A DNA stretch of 64,000 bases from Sulfomarinibacter sp963741385 (lineage in GTDB: Bacteria; Acidobacteriota; Thermoanaerobaculia; Thermoanaerobaculales; Sulfomarinibacteraceae). The position numbers and the translations under genes were made by a program. Of the stretch, positions 8,606-16,214 are shown piece by piece (the stretch's first letter is position 1; each line of letters begins with the position of its first letter). The DNA lies in assembly GCA_963741385.1 (NCBI GenBank), contig CAVUHO010000014.1:62001-126000 (forward strand), in the 5' to 3' direction. Below the pieces are notes generated by a model, which searched no databases, was not told the DNA's origin, and saw only the letters and a program-made list of their open reading frames with translations.

Positions 8606-9013
8606 ATGATTCGACGCAGTGACAGTCCTTTCAACATCGCGGCGGTTCCCGAGCCGGCGGGCGGCCTCGGGCAGCCGGTGGCCGAGACCGACCCGGCGGC
8701 TGACCCGATGGTCCGCGTCCGGGAGATGGTCGGGTCGTCGATGATGTTTGTGTTCATCAAGGGCACGGCCCAGCGGCCCATGTGCGGGTTTTCGGCCAAC
8801 ACGGTGGCCGTGATGGACTCGCTCGACGTCCCCTACCGGACGTTCGACGTGTTGTCCGACGAGTCGATTCGCAGCGCCGCCAAGCAGTTCGCAGGCTGGC
8901 CGACCTTTCCACAGATCTACGTTCGCGGTGAGTTCATCGGCGGCAACGACATCCTCACCGAGATGCACGCGTCCGGCGAGCTGCAGGAGATGGTCGCGGG
9001 GGGTGGTTCGTGA
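8606..9013 (+). CDS. grxD: Grx4-type monothiol glutaredoxin
   Basis: A 135-residue protein whose C-terminal 100 residues are a monothiol glutaredoxin domain: FIKGTAQRPMCGFSANT with the CGFS active site (Cys about residue 60), then WPTFPQIYVRGEFIGGNDI for glutathione binding. CGFS glutaredoxins bind a [2Fe-2S] cluster with glutathione and pass it to carriers. The ATG at 8606 has GGAGG five bases upstream; in-frame starts at 8381 and 8552 have none. The first 35 residues are family-specific. It is first in a three-gene Fe-S operon, overlapping the next gene by 4 bp. Confidence 0.92.
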   Translation: MIRRSDSPFNIAAVPEPAGGLGQPVAETDPAADPMVRVREMVGSSMMFVFIKGTAQRPMCGFSANTVAVMDSLDVPYRTFDVLSDESIRSAAKQFAGWPTFPQIYVRGEFIGGNDILTEMHASGELQEMVAGGGS

Positions 9014-9363
9014 GCGCGCCGGCGGCCGGGACCGGTTCCATCGTCACTCTGAGCGAGAGGGCTCAGCGCGAAGTGCACTCCATCTTCGAGCGTGAGGGCA
9101 TGGGATCTGAAAAGGGCCTGCGGCTGAGCGTTGTCGGCGGCGGCTGCTCCGGGCTATCCTACGGCATGGACTTCTCCGAGGAACGCCCGAACGACACCAG
9201 GATCGAGTTCGACGGTTTCACTGTGCTGCTCGATCCCAAATCGACCATCTACCTCAAGGGCATCACCCTGGACTTCCAGGACGGGCTGCAGGGAAAGGGC
9301 TTCATCTTTGCCAACCCCAACGCCACCAACACCTGCGGCTGCGGTGAGTCCTTCAGCGTCTGA
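9010..9363 (+). CDS. HesB/IscA/ErpA-family Fe-S cluster carrier
   Basis: A 117-residue A-type carrier with all three cluster-binding cysteines: Cys46 in GGGCSGLSYGMDF and Cys109/Cys111 in NTCGCGESFSV at the C-terminus. It accepts clusters from a scaffold or from glutaredoxin and delivers them to apo-proteins. The GTG start overlaps the grxD stop (GTGA). Its 3' end is overlapped by 20 bp by the YgfZ-TPR gene. ErpA and IscA cannot be told apart from sequence alone. Confidence 0.93.
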   Translation: MSAPAAGTGSIVTLSERAQREVHSIFEREGMGSEKGLRLSVVGGGCSGLSYGMDFSEERPNDTRIEFDGFTVLLDPKSTIYLKGITLDFQDGLQGKGFIFANPNATNTCGCGESFSV

Positions 9364-10951
9364 CCGCCTGCTCTTCGAAGGGGGCGAGGCGCGCCTCGAC
9401 GGCTGGGTCGTGGTCGCCGTGGAGGGTGCGCACCGGGAGCGTTTTCTCCACAGCCAGCTGACCTCGGACATCTCGGGTCTGGGTGTCGGCGCATCGCAGA
9501 TGACGGCGCTGCTCGATCGTGGCGGGCGTCTCCAGGTCTTCGGTTTTCTCCACAAACGGCCCGACCGCATCGATCTCCTGTTGCCGACCGGAGCCGCTGC
9601 GGCGGCGATTGCGTTTCTCGAGGATCACGTCATCGCCGACGACGTCAGCCTGCAGCGGATCGATACCCCCGAGCTCCGGCTCCTGCTGGGCGCCGAGGCG
9701 GTGCGGCTGATTCCGGCGCTTCCGGTCGAGTCGACCTTTCCGGTTGAAGGGTGGGGGAGTCGGGGCTGCGTCACTTGGGCGGCTGCGCCGCCGAGTCTGC
9801 CCGACATCGACAACGACGAGCTCGAGGCCCGCCGGGTACTGTCGGGTATCCCCAGGTGGGGGGTGGAGGTCGAAGAGGGCCGGTTGATCCACGAAACATC
9901 CCTTCTCGCGACGGCCGTGTCATTCACCAAGGGGTGTTTTCTCGGCCAGGAAACGGTGGCCAAAGTGGTGAGCGGCCGCGGTGCGGCGCGTGCGCCGGTG
10001 CTGCTGGAGATCGCGGTAGGGGACCCGATCGATGCTGCCGGTATCGCCGGGGAGTTCGCAGCCGAAGGTCATGACCGGGCGGGCTCCGTGGTGTCAGTGA
10101 CACGGTGGGAGGACCGGTCCTATCTGCTGGCCACTGCAGTTCGCGACCTGCGGGTCGAGGACATGGAGGTTGCGTGCCGGTGGGCCGATGGGTCCGCATC
10201 GACCGTCAGAGTTCGGGGGTTGCCGTTGCTCAGGGCGCCGGAGCCGGGCTACTGGGCGACCCGCCTCCAGTTGCGCGCGGTGGAAGCATTTTCCTACGAC
10301 CGCGAAGAAGAGGCGGTGCTTCTGCTCGAACGCGCGATCGCGGTGTGCCCCGAACACGCCGATTCCTACGAGTCGCTCGGTGTCGTTCTCGGCCGGCATC
10401 ACCGGTACAACGACGCCATCGCGCTGATGCAGCGCCTACTCGAGGTCAACCCCTCGTCGATCATGGCTCATACCAATCTGTCGCTGTTTTATAACCGGCT
10501 GGGACGGATCGACGACGCCGAACGCGAGGCGGGCGAGGCGCTGCGCGCCAAAATGAACCGGGAGCGCGAACACCGGCAGCAGGCCGAGACCCTTCGCGAA
10601 AAGACCGCCATAGAGGCCGCAGATCGGAAACGGCGGGGCGAGATGTTTCGCCAGGTCCTGGAGATCGACCCTGACGACCCACTCGGCAACTTCGGGCTCG
10701 GTGAGTTGCTGACGGAGGAGGAGAGGTTCGCCGACGCCATCGCCCACCTCCAACGCGCCCTGCGGACCGACCCTCGTTACTCTGCCGCCTTTCTCGCCCT
10801 GGGTCGCGCCCTCGAAGGCGCGGATGACCCCGAGGCGGCCGTCAGCACCTACCGCGAGGGCATCAAGGTGGCAGCAGCCAAAGGAGACCTCGCGACGGCC
10901 AACAAGATGCAGGAGCGGCTCGCGAACCTGCAGGCGGATCCCGGCGCCTGA
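9344..10951 (+). CDS. ygfZ: YgfZ/GcvT-like folate-binding Fe-S protein fused to TPR repeats
   Basis: A 535-residue fusion. Residues about 1-300 are a YgfZ-type domain with the diagnostic motif KGCFLGQE near residue 196, whose Cys is needed in YgfZ, a tetrahydrofolate-dependent Fe-S repair and maturation factor. Residues about 305-535 are tetratricopeptide repeats (for example FSYDREEEAVLLLERAIAV, then MFRQVLEIDPDDPLGNFGLG). The frame is open throughout, so this is not a frameshift artefact. The start is the in-frame GTG at 9344 inside the end of the IscA-like gene. Typical YgfZ is about 325 residues with no TPR; the added repeats probably recruit client apo-proteins (inference). Confidence 0.85.
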   Translation: MSPSASDRLLFEGGEARLDGWVVVAVEGAHRERFLHSQLTSDISGLGVGASQMTALLDRGGRLQVFGFLHKRPDRIDLLLPTGAAAAAIAFLEDHVIADDVSLQRIDTPELRLLLGAEAVRLIPALPVESTFPVEGWGSRGCVTWAAAPPSLPDIDNDELEARRVLSGIPRWGVEVEEGRLIHETSLLATAVSFTKGCFLGQETVAKVVSGRGAARAPVLLEIAVGDPIDAAGIAGEFAAEGHDRAGSVVSVTRWEDRSYLLATAVRDLRVEDMEVACRWADGSASTVRVRGLPLLRAPEPGYWATRLQLRAVEAFSYDREEEAVLLLERAIAVCPEHADSYESLGVVLGRHHRYNDAIALMQRLLEVNPSSIMAHTNLSLFYNRLGRIDDAEREAGEALRAKMNREREHRQQAETLREKTAIEAADRKRRGEMFRQVLEIDPDDPLGNFGLGELLTEEERFADAIAHLQRALRTDPRYSAAFLALGRALEGADDPEAAVSTYREGIKVAAAKGDLATANKMQERLANLQADPGA

Positions 10952-10990
10952 CCGGGACGGCGTCACCCCGGTCGAACCGACCCGCCAACC

Positions 10991-11059
10991 GGCACGCGGG
11001 ACGCGTGCCCCACAAGTCGGACTGCCCGTAGCGTTTGTGGGGCAGCCGTCTCGGCTGCC
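10991..11059. repeat. Paired-hairpin intergenic repeat, copy B
   Basis: The first hairpin has arms GGCACGCG/CGCGTGCC around GGA (10991-11009). The second has arms GGCAGCCG/CGGCTGCC around TCT (11041-11059). CCACAAG follows the first and TTTGTGGG precedes the second, so the core is itself an inverted repeat. It lies between the convergent YgfZ-TPR and pepT genes. Compared with copy A, the stem sequences have changed places while pairing is kept. Confidence 0.85.
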
Positions 11060-11109
11060 GGGTGGTTGGGTGAAATCGTTTCATCGTGCAACGATGCAAC
11101 GTTCGCCGG

Positions 11110-12381
11110 CTACGAAGACTTCTCCACCCACACGGTCAGGATCTCGAGCGTCGCTTCGACGGCGCTGGTCATCCACTCCAACGACACCCACTCGCGGACC
11201 GAGTGGAAGTTCTGGCCGCCGGCCCACACGTTGGGTGTGAGCAGACCCATGTAGGACAGCCGCGCGCCGTCGGTGCCGCCGCGGATCGCCTGGCGTTTGG
11301 GAGTCACGCCGATCCGCTCGACCGCCTCGAGGGCGTAGTCGAGGACCTTGGGGTCCTCGCGGATCTTGTAGGCCATGTTGCGGTAGGACTCCGAGATTTC
11401 GACGGAGATCTTCGCCTTCGGGAACCGCTTCTGGACGTCCGCGATCACCGACCTCAGGAAGTCCTCGCGTTCGGTCAGCTTTTCGACGGAGAAGGCGCGC
11501 ACCAGCACCTTGAGGTCGACCTTGGTGACGTCGCCGGAGGCGATGTAGGGGTGGAGGTAGGGCTCGCGGCCCTCGGTGGTCTCGGGCAACAGCTCGTCGC
11601 CGATGCCCTCGATGATCGCCGCGGTCACCCGCAGGGCGTTGACCAGTTTGTCCTTGGCGTAGCCGGGGTGGACGTCGTGACCCACTACCGTCACATTGGC
11701 GGTGTCCGCGCAGAAGGTCTCGTCCTCGATCTCGCCCAGGTCCGAGCCGTCCAGGGTGTAGGCGTAGTCGGCGCCGAACGCCTCGACATCGAAGTGCTCG
11801 GTGCCGCGGCCGACCTCCTCGTCGGTGGTGAATGCGATCTTGATCGGACCGTGGAGAAAACCGGGGTTGGCCTTGATCCACGCCACAGCGGTCATGATTT
11901 CGGCGACCCCCGCCTTGTCGTCGGCGCCCAACAGGGTGCTGCCGTCGGTGTGGATGAGGGTGTGGCCGACGCACTTCGCGAGGTTGGGGTTGTCGGCGGC
12001 CTTGAGCGCCTGGTCGGGGTTGAGTTGGATATCCTTGCCGTTGTAGGACTCGATGATCTGCGGCTTGACGTTTTCGCCTGAGGTGCCGAAGTAGGTGTCG
12101 ACGTGCGCGATCAGGCCGATGGACGGGACCTTGCCGGCGGCAGGGTGGCTGGCGGGCAGGTTGCTCGGGATCGACGCCAGTACGTAGCCCCACTCGTTCA
12201 TCGCGGCGTCGTCGCAGCCGAGGGCTTTGAGCTCATCCGCCAGCATCTTGGAGAGGTTCTTCTGTTTCTCGGTCGTCGGGCTCGTTTCCGAACCCTCGTC
12301 AGATCTCGTGTCGACCTTGACGTAGCGAAGAAAACGATCCAGCAGCAGCCGGCGATCCTTGGATTCGAGGGTTGCGGTCAC
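11110..12381 (-). CDS. pepT: Peptidase T (tripeptide aminopeptidase, M20 family)
   Basis: A 423-residue cytosolic zinc peptidase that removes N-terminal residues from tripeptides. The metal and catalytic motifs of M20B are all present: IGLIAHVDTYFG (first His and Asp), LLGADDKAGV (bridging Asp), FTTDEEVGRG (catalytic and metal Glu pair), a later Asp in YTLDGSDLG, and NFHSVREW near the C-terminus (final His). The GTG at 12381 was chosen because GGAGG lies 6 bases upstream; an extended start would remove it. It is downstream of and co-directional with the MipA-like gene, 148 bp away. Confidence 0.93.
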   Translation of the reverse strand: MTATLESKDRRLLLDRFLRYVKVDTRSDEGSETSPTTEKQKNLSKMLADELKALGCDDAAMNEWGYVLASIPSNLPASHPAAGKVPSIGLIAHVDTYFGTSGENVKPQIIESYNGKDIQLNPDQALKAADNPNLAKCVGHTLIHTDGSTLLGADDKAGVAEIMTAVAWIKANPGFLHGPIKIAFTTDEEVGRGTEHFDVEAFGADYAYTLDGSDLGEIEDETFCADTANVTVVGHDVHPGYAKDKLVNALRVTAAIIEGIGDELLPETTEGREPYLHPYIASGDVTKVDLKVLVRAFSVEKLTEREDFLRSVIADVQKRFPKAKISVEISESYRNMAYKIREDPKVLDYALEAVERIGVTPKRQAIRGGTDGARLSYMGLLTPNVWAGGQNFHSVREWVSLEWMTSAVEATLEILTVWVEKSS

Positions 12382-12529
12382 GGTGCACCTCCAAGTCAAT
12401 CTCGGTTGCCGAGTCTAACGCCGATCGCCCGATTGTCCACGTCGGTCACTGGGGGAATTTTCGGAAAGGTCACTGGGCAGCCACCCCCTCGGCGGATGAG
12501 TGGGCGGGCCCGGTCTGATATTCACCCGA

Positions 12530-13348
12530 TCATGGTCGGCCGGGGGTCTTGCCGAACATGTAGGTCGCTCCGAGCAACCCGAAAATGGCCCGTTGGGTGT
12601 CGACGATCGGACTCAGAAGGATTCCGTTGTCCAGACGCTGGATCCGGACCAGTCCGACCAGGGTCACCCTGCCGGACAGGCGGTAGAAGGCGAGAAGCCC
12701 GCTCTCGAAGTTGACCGCGGAGTGGCCTATGAACTCCGGGCGGCCCGGTTGCGCTTCCTCGGGCGTGACGCCGTAGTAGTAGTTGATGTAGTTGCTGCTC
12801 TGCCACACGACACCGATAGACGGCGTCAGACCCCACCGGTACTGGCCGAACGTCCAGGTGCGCGAGAAATTCATCCCCGCCTGCTGGCCGTTGGAAACGC
12901 CGAGGATATCCGTGTAGATGGAGGTGCTGAGCTTGTACTTTCCGGGCTTCCAGTCGAACACGAAACCGAGTTCGATCGTTGGGTCCCGTTGCTCCATTCC
13001 CGCGAGTTCCGGCGAGTCGTTGGGGTCGAGGCCCGCGAAAACGAAACCGGCCCGCGCGTCGAGGGTGAATTCCTTGGTGTCGATGAAGTGGTACCCCGCC
13101 TGGATCCCCTGGACGTAGAGCTTCTTGTAGTAGAGCTCGATCAGGGGGATGGGGGTGATCTTGTTGTTGGCGCCAACATACGGACGCGGAGACGAAATGA
13201 CTCCGAGCCCGAGCGACCACCGGAGTCCCGAAGGAGGCGGTGCCGTGGGTGATGCGGCTCCGACGGCCACGCCATCCGGTGTCTGCGCCGGACTTGCGGC
13301 TGCAAAGAGGAGAACAGCGAGGACGAAGACTGGCACGTTGAATTTCAT
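12530..13348 (-). CDS. MipA/OmpV family outer-membrane protein
   Basis: A 272-residue protein with a signal peptide (about 1-21, ending AAASPAQ) and a MipA/OmpV barrel: RWSLGLGVISSPRPYVGANN near the start, IELYYKKLYVQGIQAGY, and a C-terminal GLLGATYMFGKTP. The family includes scaffold proteins for murein enzymes and OmpV-like porins; which applies here is unknown. The ATG at 13348 has GGGAG five bases upstream. The leader contains an intrinsic terminator 60 bp before the start, so expression may be controlled by attenuation. Confidence 0.82.
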   Translation of the reverse strand: MKFNVPVFVLAVLLFAAASPAQTPDGVAVGAASPTAPPPSGLRWSLGLGVISSPRPYVGANNKITPIPLIELYYKKLYVQGIQAGYHFIDTKEFTLDARAGFVFAGLDPNDSPELAGMEQRDPTIELGFVFDWKPGKYKLSTSIYTDILGVSNGQQAGMNFSRTWTFGQYRWGLTPSIGVVWQSSNYINYYYGVTPEEAQPGRPEFIGHSAVNFESGLLAFYRLSGRVTLVGLVRIQRLDNGILLSPIVDTQRAIFGLLGATYMFGKTPGRP

Positions 13349-13409
13349 CGTTACTCCCAAAGGGGCAGATTGTAGTTGGGCCGTCGCCCCGGGTCCACCG
13401 TCAGAGTGG

Positions 13410-13436
13410 AAAAAAAAGGCCCGCCCCTGGGCGGGC
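13410..13436 (-). terminator. Intrinsic terminator in the 5' leader of the MipA-like gene (possible attenuator)
   Basis: Read on the minus strand this is GCCCGCCC paired with GGGCGGGC, followed by C and eight T residues: a textbook rho-independent terminator. No minus-strand gene lies upstream; the next coding sequence that way is on the plus strand. It therefore either ends a small RNA from 13437-13640 or sits inside the leader of the MipA-like gene as an attenuator or riboswitch platform. The remainder of 13349-13649 shows no recognised RNA family. Confidence 0.75.
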
Positions 13437-13562
13437 AGGCCTGTGGAGGAGAGTCGCGCCGAAGTGCGGTGGTGTGAAGCAGGTGCCGGCGCTGGACGAC
13501 CTCGATGACGTGGTCAAAAACCTCTTCGTGTAAAACCAATGTCAATCCGATCCGCGCAGCCG

Positions 13563-13591
13563 TTGACCGGGGTCCGCCGGCGGGTCATAGT
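13563..13591 (+). promoter_or_regulatory. Candidate sigma-70-type promoter for the DsbA-like gene
   Basis: TTGACC (13563-13568) and CATAGT (13586-13591) are separated by 17 bp, about 60 bp before the ATG. The -10 match is imperfect and the site is found by eye only. Confidence 0.3.
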
Positions 13592-13649
13592 GGAGGAAAT
13601 CGTCTCGTACCGGTGGCGTGGACCACTGTGGGCGAAGACAGGAGAGAGA

Positions 13650-14750
13650 ATGAACAGAACGTTTTTCGGGACCATTTCAGGATGTGCGTTGATGGCCCTG
13701 GCGGTGGTTGCGTGTGCCCAGCAACCGGCGCCGCCCGCCCCAGGGGACGAGGTGGTCGCGAGGATCGGCGACGAAACCATTACCGCGGCAGAGGTCGAGT
13801 CGATGGTCGGCCCGGCGTTGGTCCAGTTCCGGCAGCAGATCTACGACGCCACCGTCGCCGAACTCAACCAGCAGATCTTCGAGCGTTTGGTGGTGGCCAA
13901 AGCGACCGCCGCAGGCATCACCCGAGACGAATACCTGAAACAAAACGTCGAGGCCAAGGTGACCCCGCCCGACGAGGGTGAGATCGTCAAGATCATGACG
14001 ATGTACCGCACCCGTCTGGCAGCGGACGATGCGCAAGCGCGCGAGCAGGTTGTCCAGGCGCTCCAGCAACAGCAGCAGGCGCAGCTTCAGGACGCTCTGC
14101 GCAAAGAGCTGTTCGAGGAAGCCGGCGTCGTCATCTTGCTCCAGCCGCCGCGGGTGGAGGTCGCCATCGTCGAGGGAACGCCGACGCGGGGCCCGGCTTC
14201 GGCGCCGATCGTGCTGGTGGAGTACACCGATTACCAGTGCCCGTACTGCGCCAGGGCGCAACCGACCATCGATGCGGTGATGGAGCGCTATGACGGTCAG
14301 ATTCTGCACGTGTTCAAGAATCTTCCTCTGCCGATGCACCAGCAGGCCCAATTGGCGGGTGAGGCGGCGCTGTGCGCGCAGGACCAGGGAAAGTTCTGGG
14401 AGTTCCACGACTGGCTCTTCGCGAACCAGCGCACGATGAACCAGGAGTCCATGATCACCGAGGCTGGTGAACTCGGAATGAATGCGGATCTTTTCAGCAC
14501 GTGCATTGCCGATGGGACGCATCGCGCTGCGGTCGATGCCGACATGAAAGAGGCGCGCGGGTTCGGTATCACCGGAACGCCCGGGTTCATGATCAACGGC
14601 AGGGTCCTCACAGGCGCCCAGCCGGTCGAGGCCTTCGAAACGATCATCGACGAGGAGCTGACCCTCAAAGGGATCAAGGTGCCGCCAGGGCCGGAACCGC
14701 CGCAAGCGGACGCCGCGGCCGCATCCACCGAGGAGCCGGCGACTGAATAG
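13650..14750 (+). CDS. DsbA-family thioredoxin-fold lipoprotein with SurA-like N-terminal helices
   Basis: A 366-residue periplasmic lipoprotein with lipobox LAVVACAQ near residue 20. Residues about 30-180 resemble the helical N-domain of SurA/PpiC proteins (EVVARIGDETITAAEV, then NQQIFERLVVAKATAAG). Residues about 180-345 are a DsbA/DsbG-like thioredoxin fold with active site CPYC near residue 197 (VEYTDYQCPYCARAQP) and the cis-Pro loop GTPGFMING. It should oxidise or isomerise disulfides in exported proteins. The ATG at 13650 has GGAGAG immediately upstream; longer in-frame extensions lack a ribosome site. The tail is Ala/Glu-rich. Confidence 0.85.
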   Translation: MNRTFFGTISGCALMALAVVACAQQPAPPAPGDEVVARIGDETITAAEVESMVGPALVQFRQQIYDATVAELNQQIFERLVVAKATAAGITRDEYLKQNVEAKVTPPDEGEIVKIMTMYRTRLAADDAQAREQVVQALQQQQQAQLQDALRKELFEEAGVVILLQPPRVEVAIVEGTPTRGPASAPIVLVEYTDYQCPYCARAQPTIDAVMERYDGQILHVFKNLPLPMHQQAQLAGEAALCAQDQGKFWEFHDWLFANQRTMNQESMITEAGELGMNADLFSTCIADGTHRAAVDADMKEARGFGITGTPGFMINGRVLTGAQPVEAFETIIDEELTLKGIKVPPGPEPPQADAAAASTEEPATE

Positions 14751-14792
14751 GCAGAATTCTCAATTCTCAATTTTGAATTTTGAATTCCCACC

Positions 14793-14823
14793 CGCCCCCC
14801 CGCACCTGCGGGGGGGCGTTTTT
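14793..14823 (+). terminator. Intrinsic terminator of the DsbA-like gene
   Basis: Arms 14793-14804 and 14807-14818 are perfect 12-bp inverted repeats rich in G and C with a 2-nt gap, followed by TTTTT. The position, 43 bp after the stop codon, fits the end of this transcript. An AT-rich stretch (14755-14787, repeated AATTTTGAATTTTGAA-like) lies between. Confidence 0.85.
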
Positions 14824-14848
14824 CGGTTTGTCGGCATCCACGGTTACT

Positions 14849-15129
14849 GTCATCCCGACCGAGCGAACGAAACCACTTCACCCTCTGTCATCCCGACCGA
14901 GCGGAAACGAAACCACTTCACCCTCTGTCATCCCGACCGAGCGAACGAAACCACTTCACCCTCTGTCATCCCGACCGAGCGAACGAAACCACTTCACCCT
15001 CTGTCATCCCGACCGAGCGAACGAAGTGAGCGAGCGGAGGGATCTTCCGTGGGCCGCAGGCGACGATATTCCACGACCTGGGCCCCAGATCCCTCCGCTT
15101 CGGCCCTGCGGGCCTTCGGTCGGGATGAC
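14849..15129. repeat. 38-bp-period repeat array closed by an inverted arm, copy 1
   Basis: Five direct copies of GTCATCCCGACCGAGCG start at 14849, 14887, 14927, 14965 and 15003. The spacing is 38 bp except for one 2-bp insertion, and each copy is followed by the same AAACCACTTCACC-type filler. The last copy continues into GGAGGGATCT, a roughly 45-bp centre, then AGATCCCTCCGC and finally the inverted end GTCGGGATGAC at 15119-15129. The element thus folds into one long hairpin with a serially extended left arm. The open frames across it are repeat-derived, not genes. A second locus with the same plan is at 60217-60612. Confidence 0.9.
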
Positions 15130-15249
15130 ACCACGAGAGGCTCAGTTCACTTCCATCATGCAGTTCCGCGACATCGAAAACCACGAACGGCTCATGGAAG
15201 CTCGGTGAGATCGGGCGTCAGGTACGCTCGGGTGTATGAGTCCGGCATT

Positions 15250-15277
15250 CCGAAATCCGAAATCCGAAATCCGAAAT
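15250..15277. repeat. 7-bp tandem repeat CCGAAAT, four copies
   Basis: Four exact copies abut the stop codon of the small zinc-ribbon gene. They are the reverse complement of the satellite at 6098-6131. Confidence 0.9.
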
Positions 15278-15576
15278 CAATCGAGGTCGATATCCTTGAT
15301 CGGCCGCGACCCGTCATCCTTCTTTTTGGCGTCGTCGAGGAGCTCGCGGAAGCGGTCCTCCATCAAACGGTCCTTGGATCTCTCTTTGCGCATGGCCTCC
15401 GCCATGACGTCGGAGGCGCGGTGTTTCTCGCTCTCGAGCTGCTTCAGCCGGGCGTCGAAGTCCGCCTTCTCCGCCGGTTTCGATGGCGGCGTGTGCTCGA
15501 TTACCACGCCCGCCTCGGTGTCGATCTTCAAGGCGGATCGGCAGTGGGGGCAGGTCACATTGATTTTCTCGGTCAT
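15277..15576 (-). CDS. Small zinc-ribbon and coiled-coil protein, function unknown
   Basis: A 99-residue cytoplasmic protein. It opens with a single CPHC knuckle (Cys9 and Cys12, VTCPHCRSALKID), like half of a zinc ribbon; dimerisation would be needed to complete a four-Cys site. Residues about 38-85 are highly charged and helical (RLKQLESEKHRASDVMAEAM), probably a coiled coil, and the tail is acidic. No family name is recognised. It is divergent from the der operon. Confidence 0.65.
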   Translation of the reverse strand: MTEKINVTCPHCRSALKIDTEAGVVIEHTPPSKPAEKADFDARLKQLESEKHRASDVMAEAMRKERSKDRLMEDRFRELLDDAKKKDDGSRPIKDIDLD

Positions 15577-15692
15577 GGTGCACCAACCTTTTTGATCACC
15601 TGATCGTCCCGGAGCACAGTTTACCGCTGCCGCGGAGTGGGCGGACAGGGGTGCTATCCTCGCTCACGCGGGAATGAAGATTGGAGGCGGCG

Positions 15693-16214
15693 ATGACGAC
15701 GCTGCGCAGCGCGTTCGTGTTCGGGTTGACCCTGGCGATGTTCGCGGCCGTGGGCTGCGAAAACACGGATCCCAGCCCCGAAGAGCAACGGCTCATCGAG
15801 GAGGCGGTCGGTGGCTACCTCAACGCGCTGGCCGAGGCCTACTCGACCCTCGACACCAGCGCCCTCGAAGGGCACGCGAGCCCCAACGAGATCGCGGCGG
15901 TGCACAAGCTGCTCAAGGAACTTCTCCAGAACACGGGAGACCGGATCGACGCCCAGCTCACCGGCTTCGACATCGAGACCACCAGCGTGTTTCGCGGCAT
16001 CAACGCCACCGTCCGTGTGATCGAGGTGTGGGACATCACCCGCTACGGCGCCGCCAACGGCATCGAGAAGGGTCGATTCGAGAGCACGGTCCAGAGATCC
16101 CTCCTCCAGCTGCGATTGATCGACGGGCAGTGGATCGTCGTCGGTCGTTCGAACCTGGAGCAGTCCACTCCCGTTCCGCGGCCCGAGCCGTCGCCGGCGG
16201 AGAACCCGGTTTGA
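15693..16214 (+). CDS. Small lipoprotein of unknown function upstream of der
   Basis: A 173-residue predicted lipoprotein with signal segment and lipobox AAVGC (Cys about residue 22). The mature part is about 150 residues, mixed alpha/beta, with a charged central region and a Pro-rich C-terminus. It resembles an SnoaL/NTF2-like or helical periplasmic domain only loosely, so no function is assigned. The ATG at 15693 has GGAGG five bases upstream. The stop overlaps the TTG start of der (TTGA), so the two genes are probably translationally coupled. Confidence 0.7.
   Translation: MTTLRSAFVFGLTLAMFAAVGCENTDPSPEEQRLIEEAVGGYLNALAEAYSTLDTSALEGHASPNEIAAVHKLLKELLQNTGDRIDAQLTGFDIETTSVFRGINATVRVIEVWDITRYGAANGIEKGRFESTVQRSLLQLRLIDGQWIVVGRSNLEQSTPVPRPEPSPAENPV

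Noticed and set aside
9131..9343. Longer N-terminus for the YgfZ-TPR protein
   Set aside because: That frame lies inside the IscA-like gene, is low complexity, and the conserved domain begins right after the GTG at 9344.
13471..13530. 19-codon plus-strand mini-gene before the DsbA-like gene
   Set aside because: It starts with a poor GTG and has no ribosome site or homology; the nearby minus-strand terminator is a better-supported signal.
14849..15129. CRISPR array
   Set aside because: The period is regular, but the 'spacers' are near-identical fillers, the repeats are only about 17-21 bp, the array ends in an inverted arm, and no cas gene is in the window.
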